Assembly: GCA_934615645.1 (NCBI GenBank)
Contig: CAKTTR010000015.1
Location: 1-33,976 of the forward strand
Source: an uncultured Oscillospiraceae bacterium
GTDB taxonomy: Bacteria > Bacillota > Clostridia > Oscillospirales > Oscillospiraceae
DNA length: 33,976 nucleotides
Direction of reading: 5' to 3'
The notes below the pieces were generated by a model that did not search any database, was not told the origin of the DNA, and worked only from the letters and a program-made list of their open reading frames with translations. Numbering within the stretch: position 1 is the first letter of the stretch; each line of letters opens with the position of its first letter. A program made the position numbers and the translations under genes. This document shows positions 6,906-14,208 of this stretch, in pieces.

Positions 6906-7629
6906 TGAAGATCACCTTCTTGACACTGGTTTGTTTTTTGACAAATTTCCCCACAGTCTCAACGGCGATCTCTGCCGCCCGTTCGTTGGGGAAGTGAAAT
7001 TCTCCCGTGGAGATGCAGCAGAACGCAACGCTCTCCAAACCCTGCGCCGCGGCCAGGTCCAGGCAGCTGCGGTAGCAGGCGGCAAGCAGCGCTTCGTCCT
7101 GCGCCGTCACGCGGCCTTCGATGATGGGGCCGACGGTGTGCAGGATATACCGGCAGGGCAGATGGAACGCCGGGGTGATCTTGGCCTGGCCCGTCGGCTC
7201 CAGATGGCCCTGCTGCTCCAGCAAGGCTGCGCAGGCAAGCCGCAGCTCGACCCCGGCGTAGGTGTGGATGGCATTGTCGATGCACTGGTGGTTTGGCACA
7301 TAGCAGCCGGTCATGCCGGCGTTTGCGGCGTTGACGATGGCGTCGCATTTTAAAGTCGTGATATCGCCCTGCCAAAGGTACAGCCCCGGCTGGACGGGCG
7401 CGAGATCGGCAAGGTCCGTGACGCCCTTGGCGGCGGTCTCCGCTTGCAGGTAGGCGCCCTGCACCTGGAGAAATTCTGCGCTGGCGCGCTGCGGGGGGCG
7501 CACGTTCAAAAGCCCCCGCAGCAGCTGCCGCTGGCGGGCGTCGTCGTGGGGTACGGCAATGTCCCGGTATTCCGGCCGTTCTTTTAAGAGCGCTTGGAGG
7601 AGAAACAAGCGCCGTTCGGTCTGGTTCAT
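6838..7629 (-). CDS. Zinc-dependent macrodomain protein, ADP-ribosyl hydrolase
   Basis: A 263-residue protein with a helical N-terminal extension (about 1-80) and a macrodomain: WQGDITTLKCDAIVNAANAG (from residue 86), then GCYVPNHQCIDNAIH, in which C109, H114 and C116 match the zinc ligands of the Zn-macro class. HTVGP and CCISTGEFHFP complete the ADP-ribose site. This class removes ADP-ribose placed by SirTM sirtuins, and the sirtuin gene follows directly with a 68 nt overlap. The ATG at 7629 has GAAAAGAGGAAC upstream and is 2 nt after the stop of the preceding gene. Longer in-frame starts would extend into that gene and are unlikely. Together the two proteins should form a reversible modification pair. 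Confidence 0.92.
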   Translation of the reverse strand: MNQTERRLFLLQALLKERPEYRDIAVPHDDARQRQLLRGLLNVRPPQRASAEFLQVQGAYLQAETAAKGVTDLADLAPVQPGLYLWQGDITTLKCDAIVNAANAGMTGCYVPNHQCIDNAIHTYAGVELRLACAALLEQQGHLEPTGQAKITPAFHLPCRYILHTVGPIIEGRVTAQDEALLAACYRSCLDLAAAQGLESVAFCCISTGEFHFPNERAAEIAVETVGKFVKKQTSVKKVIFNVFKDCDKAIYARLLGADSAPA

Positions 7630-7631
7630 GG

Positions 7632-8240
7632 TCAGTTCCTCTTTTCGATTGCTTGCACAGGGCAGGCTTCTGCGCAGCGCCCGCAGTGAAGGCAGTGGCG
7701 CTGGTCGATGACGGCGGGCGTTTTCTTGCTGTCGATGCAGCGCTGCGGACAGACGGCGCTGCATTGGCCGCAGCCGGTGCAGCGCGCGCCAATGTAGTAG
7801 CCCGGTGCATCTGCGGCTGCTTTTCCGATGGCGAAGCAGTCGCGGACGATGTGCGCCGGGTCGCTGATATCAAAGTATTCGCCGTCCGCCTCGTACAGGC
7901 AAAATACTTCCAGCGCGCTGCGGGTATCGCCGGGGTAGATGGATTGCATGTAGGGGTTCTTTTCAAAAATCTCGTCCAGCTTCCGGCTGCCGATGTTTTT
8001 GATCCTGCCGCGCAGCGAGATCGAGAGTTTATCCTTCGTGGCGGACAGGGCGATATACCCCTGCGCCATGAGCTGGGCATAAAACGCCTTGCCCTTGGCT
8101 GTGAGGAAATACACGCCCTGCGCGTCCCAGAGCATCATGTCGATGACGCGGGTCTGGGGGTGGCCATCTGCGCCGATGGTCGCGACGGTGGTGGAGTGGA
8201 TGTGCTCCACCAGAAGCTGCAAGTAATCATAGGTTGTCAT
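7632..8240 (-). CDS. FMN-binding split-barrel (PNPOx-like) protein fused to a two-cluster ferredoxin
   Basis: A 202-residue two-domain protein. Residues 1 to about 130 resemble the pyridoxamine-5'-phosphate oxidase-like flavin split barrel (TVATIGADGHPQTRVIDMML; YFLTAKGKAFYAQL). The C-terminal third holds two [4Fe-4S] motifs, CTGCGQCSAVCP and CLHCGRCAEACP. It probably moves electrons between flavin and iron-sulfur centres in the cytoplasm. The substrate is unknown. ATG at 8240 is chosen. A GTG three codons upstream is possible. Both start inside the nitroreductase gene (14 nt overlap with the ATG choice), so the two are translationally linked. It precedes the macrodomain and sirtuin genes and is a candidate target of their modification, by position only. 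Confidence 0.85.
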   Translation of the reverse strand: MTTYDYLQLLVEHIHSTTVATIGADGHPQTRVIDMMLWDAQGVYFLTAKGKAFYAQLMAQGYIALSATKDKLSISLRGRIKNIGSRKLDEIFEKNPYMQSIYPGDTRSALEVFCLYEADGEYFDISDPAHIVRDCFAIGKAAADAPGYYIGARCTGCGQCSAVCPQRCIDSKKTPAVIDQRHCLHCGRCAEACPVQAIEKRN

Positions 8241-8844
8241 GGCATTCACCGTCCTTCAGGGTATTGTACCACACGCTGTGGGAGAGGGGAAAGCGTTTGC
8301 CGCTCATTTTGGGGTTTGGCACAAAATCCTCCGCCGGGTAGCCGATGTAGAGCATGTTGTGGATCTCCCAGGTCTCCGGCAGGTGCAGCAGCGCGCGGGC
8401 CTTGGCTTTGTCAAAATAGCTGATCCAGACTGTCCCGAGGCCGATGCTGGCGGCCTCCAGCATCATGTGGGTGGAGACGATGGTGGCGTCTGTTGCGCCG
8501 CTGGATTCGCCGCTCTCCGGGTGCTTCCAGCAGGCGTTCCGGTCGTAGCAGACCAGCAGCACCAGAGGCGCGCCGTAGTAGTACACGCACTGGCCGTGCG
8601 CCTGATCGTCGCAGCTGCGGTCCAGCGCGGCGTACTTGGCGTTATACTGGAAGGTGCAGAAGGCCCGAACTTGTTCCAGGCTTTCGCGGGTGTTCAGTAC
8701 GAGAATGCGCTGCGGCTGGGCGTTGACCGCCGTCGGCGCCCAGCGCCCGGCCTCCAGAATTTTATCCAGCTTTTCCTGCTCCACAGGAACCGGCGCAAAC
8801 TGCCGGGTGGTCACGCGGCGCTTTGCAATATCCATAAAATCCAT
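8227..8844 (-). CDS. Nitroreductase-family FMN enzyme
   Basis: A 205-residue protein with the nitroreductase N-terminal signature RVTTRQFAPVPVEQEKL and AGRWAPTAVNAQP for FMN phosphate contact, then GTDATIVSTHMMLEAASIGLG-like helix residues and the C-terminal GYPAEDFVPNPK. It should use FMN and NAD(P)H to reduce quinones, nitro compounds or another unknown substrate. ATG at 8844 has AAAGGGG upstream and lies one base after the ribU stop. Family members usually act as cytoplasmic dimers. Its position directly after a riboflavin transporter fits its need for flavin. Confidence 0.88.
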   Translation of the reverse strand: MDFMDIAKRRVTTRQFAPVPVEQEKLDKILEAGRWAPTAVNAQPQRILVLNTRESLEQVRAFCTFQYNAKYAALDRSCDDQAHGQCVYYYGAPLVLLVCYDRNACWKHPESGESSGATDATIVSTHMMLEAASIGLGTVWISYFDKAKARALLHLPETWEIHNMLYIGYPAEDFVPNPKMSGKRFPLSHSVWYNTLKDGECHDNL

Positions 8845-8845
8845 G

Positions 8846-9466
8846 CTATGCGACCCCTTTCAGAATGGACGAGAGTCTTGGATAAGTCAGCATCGTAATG
8901 CCGCCGATGGCAAGCCCTTTCAGAATATTAAAGGGCAGGGCGTTAAACAGCACGATGTCCAGCTTTGTGTGAATAAACGGGAGAAACGCGCCAAAGGAGG
9001 CGATGAGCTGCTCCAGCGGCAGGAAGGTTTCGAAGAGCGGCAGCAGGAGGAAGTAATTTGCCAGCGCGGCGGCAGCGCCCATGGCAAGGCTGGCGATGAT
9101 GCAGGCGCGCCGCGCGGTTTTCTTCGTCTTGCAATGCTGGTAGAGCGCCCCGGCCGTGACCACATAGGCGGCGCCGACCAGGAAGTTGGCCAACTCCCCG
9201 ACGCCGCCGGTCGAGGTGGTCAGAAGCTGCAGCACATTTTTGATCAATTCAATGAGCAGTCCAACGAGCGGCCCGAAGGCGAAGGCACCGACGAGCGCCG
9301 GGAAGTCGGACAAGTCCATCTTGGCAAAGGACGGCGACAGTGGCACCGGAAAATCTGCAAACGCGAGGACAAAGGCCATGGCAGAGAGCAGGGCAGTCAT
9401 GGTGATGGTGCGGGTATTGTGGGAAGCAGCGCTTCTCGGCTGCGGGATGGAAATGGTGCGGTTCAT
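8846..9466 (-). CDS. ribU: ECF transporter S component for riboflavin
   Basis: A 206-residue membrane protein with about six hydrophobic segments. It shows the RibU-like pattern ALLSAMAFVLAFADFPVP, then SFAKMDLSDFPALVGAFAFG, LIELIKNVLQLLTTSTGGVGELANF and a closing PFNILKGL. The KMDLSD..PALVGAFA and GGVGELANF stretches are characteristic of the riboflavin-specific S component. The energising ECF module (EcfA, EcfA', EcfT) is not in this window and is presumably shared. ATG at 9466 follows GAGGTG. No FMN riboswitch could be recognised in the upstream 165 nt, which instead holds two strong inverted repeats. It heads a five-gene operon whose next two members bind FMN. Confidence 0.85.
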   Translation of the reverse strand: MNRTISIPQPRSAASHNTRTITMTALLSAMAFVLAFADFPVPLSPSFAKMDLSDFPALVGAFAFGPLVGLLIELIKNVLQLLTTSTGGVGELANFLVGAAYVVTAGALYQHCKTKKTARRACIIASLAMGAAAALANYFLLLPLFETFLPLEQLIASFGAFLPFIHTKLDIVLFNALPFNILKGLAIGGITMLTYPRLSSILKGVA

Positions 9467-9499
9467 AATTCACCTCATGATGTGATAGGCTGGGATCGG

Positions 9500-9525
9500 A
9501 AGCAGCCTGGCAGGTGGGGCTGCTT
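9500..9525. repeat. 8 bp inverted repeat in the ribU leader
   Basis: AAGCAGCC at 9500-9507 pairs perfectly with GGCTGCTT at 9518-9525 around a 10 nt loop. It lies about 35 nt upstream of the ribU ATG (read on the minus strand). It could be an attenuator or regulator site; its function is not known. Confidence 0.6.
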
Positions 9526-9557
9526 TCTTAAGATGTACTTTCTTCCGGCCTTTTACC

Positions 9558-9586
9558 GACCGGCACGGCAGTGCACCGTGCCGGTC
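9558..9586. repeat. Perfect 11 bp stem between the FMN-binding gene and ribU
   Basis: GACCGGCACGG at 9558-9568 pairs with CCGTGCCGGTC at 9576-9586 around a 7 nt loop. It follows the stop of the gene at 9632-10027 on the minus strand but has no T-run, so it is either a weak terminator, a 3'-end stabiliser or part of the ribU leader. Confidence 0.65.
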
Positions 9587-9631
9587 AGGCGTTCGACCTG
9601 CCATGAAGATGTGCTGCTGCGGCAAGTTATT

Positions 9632-10027
9632 TTAGAATTCGTAAGGCGGGTTGCCGGAGAAGTCAGCGATGACGCCGTGGGGGTTTTCCAGATAGAATAC
9701 CTCGAAGATGGGGTTGCTGGCGTCGCCGTACTGGCCCTTCACGATGGGGTTCTGGAGGCACAGCGCCTTGGCGGCCTGGTTGTTTTCAAAGACGGCCTTG
9801 CCGTGCAGCCGGATCCAGGCGAAGTCCGGGCTGGAAACGGAGAGCTCCACCGCCGGGTTTGCCTGCAGGTCCTTGTAGACCTCTTTCTGGTTGTTGGTGC
9901 AGAACCACAGCTTGCCGTCCAGCTCGCCCGCGAACATAAAGGGGCGGCACTTGGCGCTACCATCGCGGCCGACGGTTGCCAGATACTGGGTGGGGTTGGC
10001 GTTCAGAAATGCGACGACTTTTTTCAT
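9632..10027 (-). CDS. PNPOx-like FMN-binding split-barrel protein
   Basis: A 131-residue single-domain protein of the pyridoxamine-5'-phosphate oxidase-like family: KKVVAFLNANPTQYLATVGRDGSAKCRPFMF, then GKLWFCTNNQKEVYKDL and a typical substrate-side WIRLHGKAVF. Such small members usually bind FMN as dimers and act as flavin reductases or unknown oxidoreductases. True PNPOx activity in B6 synthesis is unlikely at this length. ATG at 10027 has GGAGGTACTC upstream. It is transcribed away from an HxlR regulator across about 140 bp containing a perfect palindrome and a TATAAT (10093-10088 on the minus strand) with a poor -35, so activation by the HxlR protein is plausible. Confidence 0.87.
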   Translation of the reverse strand: MKKVVAFLNANPTQYLATVGRDGSAKCRPFMFAGELDGKLWFCTNNQKEVYKDLQANPAVELSVSSPDFAWIRLHGKAVFENNQAAKALCLQNPIVKGQYGDASNPIFEVFYLENPHGVIADFSGNPPYEF

Positions 10028-10120
10028 AATGAGTACCTCCAAATTGGTTTTTCGTTTCGAAAGCTTGCGTTTTCCTTTCGCTGGCATTATAATAACGCCA
10101 TAGAGACGATTCGTAAAGTA

Positions 10121-10136
10121 AGCACAATATTGTGCT
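10121..10136. promoter_or_regulatory. Perfect 16 bp palindrome, candidate HxlR operator
   Basis: AGCACAAT followed directly by ATTGTGCT forms an unbroken 16 bp dyad between the divergent FMN-binding and HxlR genes. HxlR proteins are dimeric winged-helix factors that bind dyads, often in a shared divergent promoter. It lies just upstream of the poor -35 region of the FMN-binding gene and 34 bp before the regulator's ATG, so it could activate one gene and repress the other. Confidence 0.65.
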
Positions 10137-10169
10137 GTAGTTACCAAAATGAAACCATTGGAGGTTTGC

Positions 10170-10520
10170 ATGGAAAATACTGCAAAAACAGCGCTCCCGG
10201 CTTGCCCGGTGGAGACGACGCTGACGTTAATCGGGGATAAATGGAAGGTGTTGATCCTGCGCGATCTGATGCCGGGGACGAAACGGTTCGGGGAGCTGAA
10301 AAGATCCGTCGGGAATGTCTCCCAGAAGGTGCTGACGGCGCAGCTGCGGGCCATGGAGGAGAGCGGTCTGGTCCACCGCAAGGTCTATGCCGAGGTGCCG
10401 CCGCGGGTGGAGTACTCCCTGACCAACCTCGGCAGGAGCCTCAAGCCCATCCTGGACGCCATGGGCGTTTGGGGCGCGCAGTATAAGGCGCAAGCGGAGG
10501 CATCCAGCAGCCCGGCGTGA
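10170..10520 (+). CDS. HxlR-family winged-helix regulator
   Basis: A 116-residue regulator with the HxlR pattern CPVETTLTLIGDKWKVLILRDLMPGTKRFGEL, then VSQKVLTAQLRAMEESGLVHRKVYAEVPPRVEYSLT and LGRSLKPILDAMGVWG. The N-terminal cysteine (C12, before PVETTL) is the position used as a thiol-redox or electrophile sensor in relatives such as YodB. ATG at 10170 is chosen over an in-frame ATG at 10149 because GGAGG lies 5 nt upstream of it. Its divergent partner is an FMN-binding protein, so it probably senses an electrophile or redox stress handled by that protein. The inducer is not known. Confidence 0.9.
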   Translation: MENTAKTALPACPVETTLTLIGDKWKVLILRDLMPGTKRFGELKRSVGNVSQKVLTAQLRAMEESGLVHRKVYAEVPPRVEYSLTNLGRSLKPILDAMGVWGAQYKAQAEASSSPA

Positions 10521-10532
10521 TACGCCGCATCG

Positions 10533-10581
10533 GCAAAAGAGCCCGGCGCAGAATGAGAAATTCTGCGCCGGGCTCTTTTGC
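10533..10581. terminator. Bidirectional terminator, 21 bp perfect stem
   Basis: A 21 bp stem (10533-10553 with 10561-10581) with a 7 nt loop contains AAAAGAGC at its foot and GCTCTTTT on the other arm. It sits between the convergent HxlR and lipoprotein genes and can end both transcripts. Confidence 0.88.
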
Positions 10582-10629
10582 GCCGCGCTGCGATGCTTGG
10601 CATGGGGCGGGAAGCGGGATTTGGCAGGC

Positions 10630-10968
10630 TTAACCTGCCGCACGATGGTTTTCTTGTAAGATGATGGCGCTGCTATAAGGGGTCGGCTGGACTTTGTCGC
10701 AGCGGATGCCGATCTTGTTGCCGACGCGCAGCTGAGCGCGGGGGATCGGCTGGCCGAGGTGGTCAAGATAGACGGTGTCGCCGTCGGTGGAAAATTGCAG
10801 TGTCTGGCTGGTGCTGCCGCAGGAGAGCGGCGCGATCTTGATCGTGCCCTCGGAGATCTCCAGAACCGTCCCCAAATAGACATTGCCCGCCGTCCTGGCC
10901 GCTTCGTGCTGGCAGCCGGAAAGATACAGGCACAGCGCCAGAAGCAGGAATAAAATGGCGCGCTTCAT
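10630..10968 (-). CDS. Small secreted lipoprotein, function unknown
   Basis: A 112-residue protein with a lipoprotein signal peptide: basic MKR, a hydrophobic run and the lipobox LSGC with C19 as the lipidated residue. The mature part is a small, beta-rich domain (GNVYLGTVLEISEGTIKIAPL...RVGNKIGIRCDKVQ) that looks like an OB or SH3-like barrel; proteins of this kind are often annotated only as hypothetical. ATG at 10968 has AAAGAGGTGA upstream. It is alone, with no clear partner, and about 105 bp separate it from vanY. Those 105 bp show no recognisable feature beyond the ribosome binding site. Confidence 0.75.
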   Translation of the reverse strand: MKRAILFLLLALCLYLSGCQHEAARTAGNVYLGTVLEISEGTIKIAPLSCGSTSQTLQFSTDGDTVYLDHLGQPIPRAQLRVGNKIGIRCDKVQPTPYSSAIILQENHRAAG

Positions 10969-11074
10969 GCGATCTCACCTCTTTCGTGTTGCGGTCGTTT
11001 GCTTGTTTGCTTACTTAGACGAAAATGAATGGAAAAGGTTTCCAAAAATTTTGAAAAATCAGAGTTTTTCAGCG

Positions 11075-11983
11075 TTATTCCGTCGCCGTGACGATATAGC
11101 CGCCGAGATTATCTGCCGAGCAGTCGGCTTCGCCGCTCTCTGGGGGCGATGCGGCGGCGTAGACGACGTAATGCGTGCCCTGGCAGGTAAAGCGCAGCGG
11201 CGCATCTTCGGATGTCTTTTCCCGCAGCAGCTGGAGGTATTCCTCTAGGCAAAGGCCGTTTTCCTGCATATACCAGGCGTGGGGGACGCCGACATAGCGA
11301 AAATGCCAGGCTTCATAGGCGATGCCCGTCACGTCCCGCTTGTTCTCCGGGTAGCGGCGGATAAAGCCGTATTCCCAGGCGTGCTCGACCAGCCAGGCGT
11401 AGTCGCCGGTACCGGTGAAATCCGCCGTCGCGCCGGAGTCTTCCAGGTAGAGGGCAAAGTCGACGGCCAGGCCCGTGTGATGTTCGCTGCAGCCGGGCTT
11501 AGCGAGGTAGCTGGCGGCGTAGTCGTTGCCGTGGTTTTGCACCGCCGCGTCATAGAGCTGCTGCTGGTCGTCCTGCGTCCGGTAGCCTGCGACAATGTTG
11601 ACATTGCTGCAGCCGGTGGCGGCTTCGAAATCCGCCATCCAGTTATTCAGCGGCATTATGACCCGGCGGGAGACGGAAAGGGCGGTGTCCTTGACGTAAT
11701 AGCTGCGGTTCTTTTCCTCGTAGACGCTGACGAGGTCCTCTGCCGTCTCTGGGTCGTAGGGCGCGTCGGCGTTTACTAAGATGAGGTCGCCCTGGGCGTT
11801 GCCTGCGGGCGCGGTGCCCGATGGGGCGGCGCCGTCTTCGGCGGAAAAGTCGTCGCCCTCCGGCAGGGTGTCCATGGCGCGGGTCCAGAGGGCCAGACTG
11901 CCGCAGATGGCCAGGGCCGCCAGCAGGACAATGCCCATGGGATGGAGCCGCCGCGCGGGCCTTCTTTTGGTACGTTCTTTCAT
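11075..11983 (-). CDS. VanY-type D-alanyl-D-alanine carboxypeptidase (peptidase M15B)
   Basis: A 302-residue protein with a basic N-terminus, one membrane segment (about 15-34), an acidic/Ala-rich linker and an extracellular M15B catalytic domain. The zinc and catalytic motifs are intact: S166-E-H168-H-T-G-L-A-V-D175 (SxHxxGxAxD) and E224-A-W-H227. It should trim the terminal D-Ala from peptidoglycan stem peptides. ATG at 11983 follows GGAGGTG; longer frames upstream lack a site. It lies downstream of a two-component system and a membrane protein on the same strand but is separated by 95 bp that holds its own repeat element. No VanH/VanA/VanX ligase genes are present, so this alone is not evidence of glycopeptide resistance. 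Confidence 0.9.
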   Translation of the reverse strand: MKERTKRRPARRLHPMGIVLLAALAICGSLALWTRAMDTLPEGDDFSAEDGAAPSGTAPAGNAQGDLILVNADAPYDPETAEDLVSVYEEKNRSYYVKDTALSVSRRVIMPLNNWMADFEAATGCSNVNIVAGYRTQDDQQQLYDAAVQNHGNDYAASYLAKPGCSEHHTGLAVDFALYLEDSGATADFTGTGDYAWLVEHAWEYGFIRRYPENKRDVTGIAYEAWHFRYVGVPHAWYMQENGLCLEEYLQLLREKTSEDAPLRFTCQGTHYVVYAAASPPESGEADCSADNLGGYIVTATE

Positions 11984-12043
11984 GCGATGCACCTCCTGTA
12001 ACTGTCTTACAGTATCGGTGCGCCGCGCAGCGAAGCGGCAAAA

Positions 12044-12065
12044 AACCGGCATCAAAGCGGCAAAT
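12044..12065 (-). promoter_or_regulatory. Candidate response-regulator site upstream of vanY
   Basis: On the plus strand, AACCGGCATCA (12044-12054) is followed directly by AAGCGGCAAAT. The first unit matches 10 of 11 bases of the AAACGGCATCA repeat upstream of the response regulator gene; the second is degraded (7 of 11). An ACTGT/ACAGT dyad at 12001-12013 lies closer to the start codon. Confidence 0.45.
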
Positions 12066-12078
12066 GATTTTGATTTTT

Positions 12079-12795
12079 TCAGGAATTGAAAAACAGGGCG
12101 TCGCCGCTGAAATTCAGGCTGATCGGGGCGCTTTCGCCATTGGCATCGGTGTAGCGCAGCGTGGCAAGATTGACGCCGAAGTCTGAGTCTATGCTACCTG
12201 GCGGGATGTCCGTGGCTTCGACGGTGAAGCTGCCGCTGCCGGCTGCTTGCTCCAGGGCCTGGCAGAGCTGGCCCAGGGCATCCTCCAGGCCGTCCACCGC
12301 CGCATTTTCCAGCAGGGCCATTGCGCCGTCGTCCCCGCCGTAGAGGAAGAACATCAGGATGGCCCCGGTGCTATCGTCCAGATAGCAATTTGCGGTGAAA
12401 TGCCACTCCAGGACGGTAAATTCTGCGCTATAGCGCCAGCCGCAGAGGAACTGCTCGTCAAAGACGGTGATGACCGGCTCTGTCATGATGTTTTGCAGCT
12501 CCTGCGCGCCGAAGGCCTGCGTGAGGAACGTTGCCGCGGTCTGCTGGGCTTCCTGTATCGTCATGGTGTGCCCGGCCTGGAAGGTGAATTCTTCGGTGTA
12601 GCTGTTGATCGCGAGATAGCGTGCGGCCAAGGAGAGCTGCTGCACCGCGTTCAGGCTGACGGAGCTGGATTCCAGCTGCTTGGGCTTTTCCCGCTGCCGG
12701 GCCTCCAGCTGCCAGACGAGCCGCGGGCCGAACAGACCGGCGGCGATGGCGGCCGCCGCCAGGAACAGGGCGATGGCATAATACCGCTTTTTCAT
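12079..12795 (-). CDS. Membrane-anchored protein of unknown function, two-component-associated
   Basis: A 238-residue protein with one N-terminal membrane segment (about 5-25, MKKRYYAIALFLAAAAIAAGLF) and no lipobox, so most of it should face outside. The rest is mixed alpha/beta with no motif I recognise; CYLDDSTGAILMFFLYG resembles a PepSY-like 'dst G.i' turn, which is weak evidence. ATG at 12795 overlaps the sensor kinase stop by 4 nt, so the two are translationally coupled. Context suggests it assists or modulates the kinase, or acts on the envelope with the carboxypeptidase downstream. Function is not known. Confidence 0.75.
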   Translation of the reverse strand: MKKRYYAIALFLAAAAIAAGLFGPRLVWQLEARQREKPKQLESSSVSLNAVQQLSLAARYLAINSYTEEFTFQAGHTMTIQEAQQTAATFLTQAFGAQELQNIMTEPVITVFDEQFLCGWRYSAEFTVLEWHFTANCYLDDSTGAILMFFLYGGDDGAMALLENAAVDGLEDALGQLCQALEQAAGSGSFTVEATDIPPGSIDSDFGVNLATLRYTDANGESAPISLNFSGDALFFNS

Positions 12796-14192
12796 AAACG
12801 CGCCCCCTTTAATAAGACAGTGACACAGGTCCCGCCGCCCTCGCGGCTGGCAAAGGTGATGGACCCGTCGTGCAGCGCGGCGATCTTCTGGCACAGGGCA
12901 AGCCCCAGCCCGACGCCGCCCTGGGCCCGGGCCCGGGATTTATCGACCCGGTAAAACGCCTCCGTCAGATGCGCCAGCGCTTCCGGCGGCATCCCGCGTC
13001 CGTTGTCGAGAATGCGGATGCGCAAGCATTCCTCCTGCCAGTCGGCGGCGAGGTAGATATTGCCGCCGTGCTCCAGGGCCTTGCGGGCGTTGTCGAGCAG
13101 ATTGACGAGCAGTGACTGCACCAGGTCCGGCTCCAGGCGGCACAGGCCGGGCTTGACGCTGTACTGGAGCTGGATATTTTCCTTTTCATAGATCGGCCGC
13201 AGATGGCGGCACAGGGCGGCGATCAGCTTGGCGGGCTCCGTGGGGACGAAGTCCGGCGTCTGATTTTTCAGGACCAGCAGGTCCAGCAGCTTGAGGGAGA
13301 GAGACTCCAGCCGCTTGCCCTCGGAGAAGATATAATTTGCCGCGTCCATAGCCTCCTGCGGGGGCAGGGCCTGGGACCGCAGGAGGTCCGCATAGCCGAT
13401 GATCGAGGTCATCGGCGTTTTTAATTCGTGGGCAAAGCTGCCCATAAAGCGCTCCTGCCGCTCCATGGACTGCTGCAATTCCGTAATATTCTCCTCCAGC
13501 TGTGCCGCCATGGCGTTAAAGTCCCGGCAGAGCTGGCCGACCTCGTCGCCCGTCCTGGGGCGGACGCGGCAGCTAAGGTCCCCGGCGGCAAGACGCCGGG
13601 ATGCGGCGGAGAGCTTGCCAAGGGGCTTGGTCAGGACATAGCTGACGCCCCAGCTGAGGGCGCCGCCCAGGGCCATGACGGCCAGAAAAACATAGGTATA
13701 GACCCGCAGCATCCAGCGCTGGGCCTCGTAAATATCTGTAATGTAATAGGCAATATCCAGCTGCAGCGTCTCGTCGCTCGTCGAGAGCAGGCCGCTGATC
13801 TGGAGATAGACGTCCGCCTGGCCGTGCTCGTCCGTATACTGCAGGATCTGCGTGGCGCAGTGGTCCGGCTCCGGGGCGAGGGGCGTCAAAAGCGCGGTGG
13901 TCCCGTCCTGCAGGATGGGTTCCTGCCCGGCGCGCAGGCGGACGCAGGCCCAATTTTGCTCCCCCTCCAGGCTGCGCAGCGCGGTGCAGAGGGTGTCGTA
14001 ATTCTTTTGCATACTGCTGGCGGTGACGAGCTGCAGCGCCCGGAGATTGGCGCTGTAGTTTTCCAGGCTGGCCGACTCTGCCTGCAGCAGGGCGGTGCGC
14101 AGACTCAGGGTGATGAGCGCGCCGCCGCCTGCGCCGAAGACCAGGGCCAAAAGCCAGAGCATGCAAAGGGTCATTTTCAGGCGAAATTTCAT
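12792..14192 (-). CDS. Sensor histidine kinase (VanS-like)
   Basis: A 466-residue membrane kinase. It has TM1 at about 8-30, an extracellular sensor region of about 130 residues, TM2 at about 163-186, a HAMP linker (about 187-240), a dimerisation/phosphoacceptor helix with H255 in FAHELKTPMTSIIGY, and an ATPase domain with LLVNLLDNARKAL (N box), ILDNGRGMP (G1) and GGVGLGLALC (G2). All catalytic boxes are intact. ATG at 14192 follows GGGAGGAACCG. It lies 16 bp after the response regulator and should phosphorylate it. The sensor region shows no family I can name, so the signal (cell-wall stress being the usual guess) is inferred from the VanY-type enzyme downstream. Confidence 0.93.
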   Translation of the reverse strand: MKFRLKMTLCMLWLLALVFGAGGGALITLSLRTALLQAESASLENYSANLRALQLVTASSMQKNYDTLCTALRSLEGEQNWACVRLRAGQEPILQDGTTALLTPLAPEPDHCATQILQYTDEHGQADVYLQISGLLSTSDETLQLDIAYYITDIYEAQRWMLRVYTYVFLAVMALGGALSWGVSYVLTKPLGKLSAASRRLAAGDLSCRVRPRTGDEVGQLCRDFNAMAAQLEENITELQQSMERQERFMGSFAHELKTPMTSIIGYADLLRSQALPPQEAMDAANYIFSEGKRLESLSLKLLDLLVLKNQTPDFVPTEPAKLIAALCRHLRPIYEKENIQLQYSVKPGLCRLEPDLVQSLLVNLLDNARKALEHGGNIYLAADWQEECLRIRILDNGRGMPPEALAHLTEAFYRVDKSRARAQGGVGLGLALCQKIAALHDGSITFASREGGGTCVTVLLKGARL

Positions 14193-14208
14193 CGGTTCCT
14201 CCCGGGTG

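Noticed and set aside
9467..9631. FMN riboswitch upstream of ribU
   Set aside because: The conserved RFN segments could not be found by eye on the minus strand; only two inverted repeats are visible.
8636..10240. Plus-strand 534-codon open frame across ribU and the FMN-binding gene
   Set aside because: It crosses several promoters and genes on the other strand and has no motifs or ribosome binding site.
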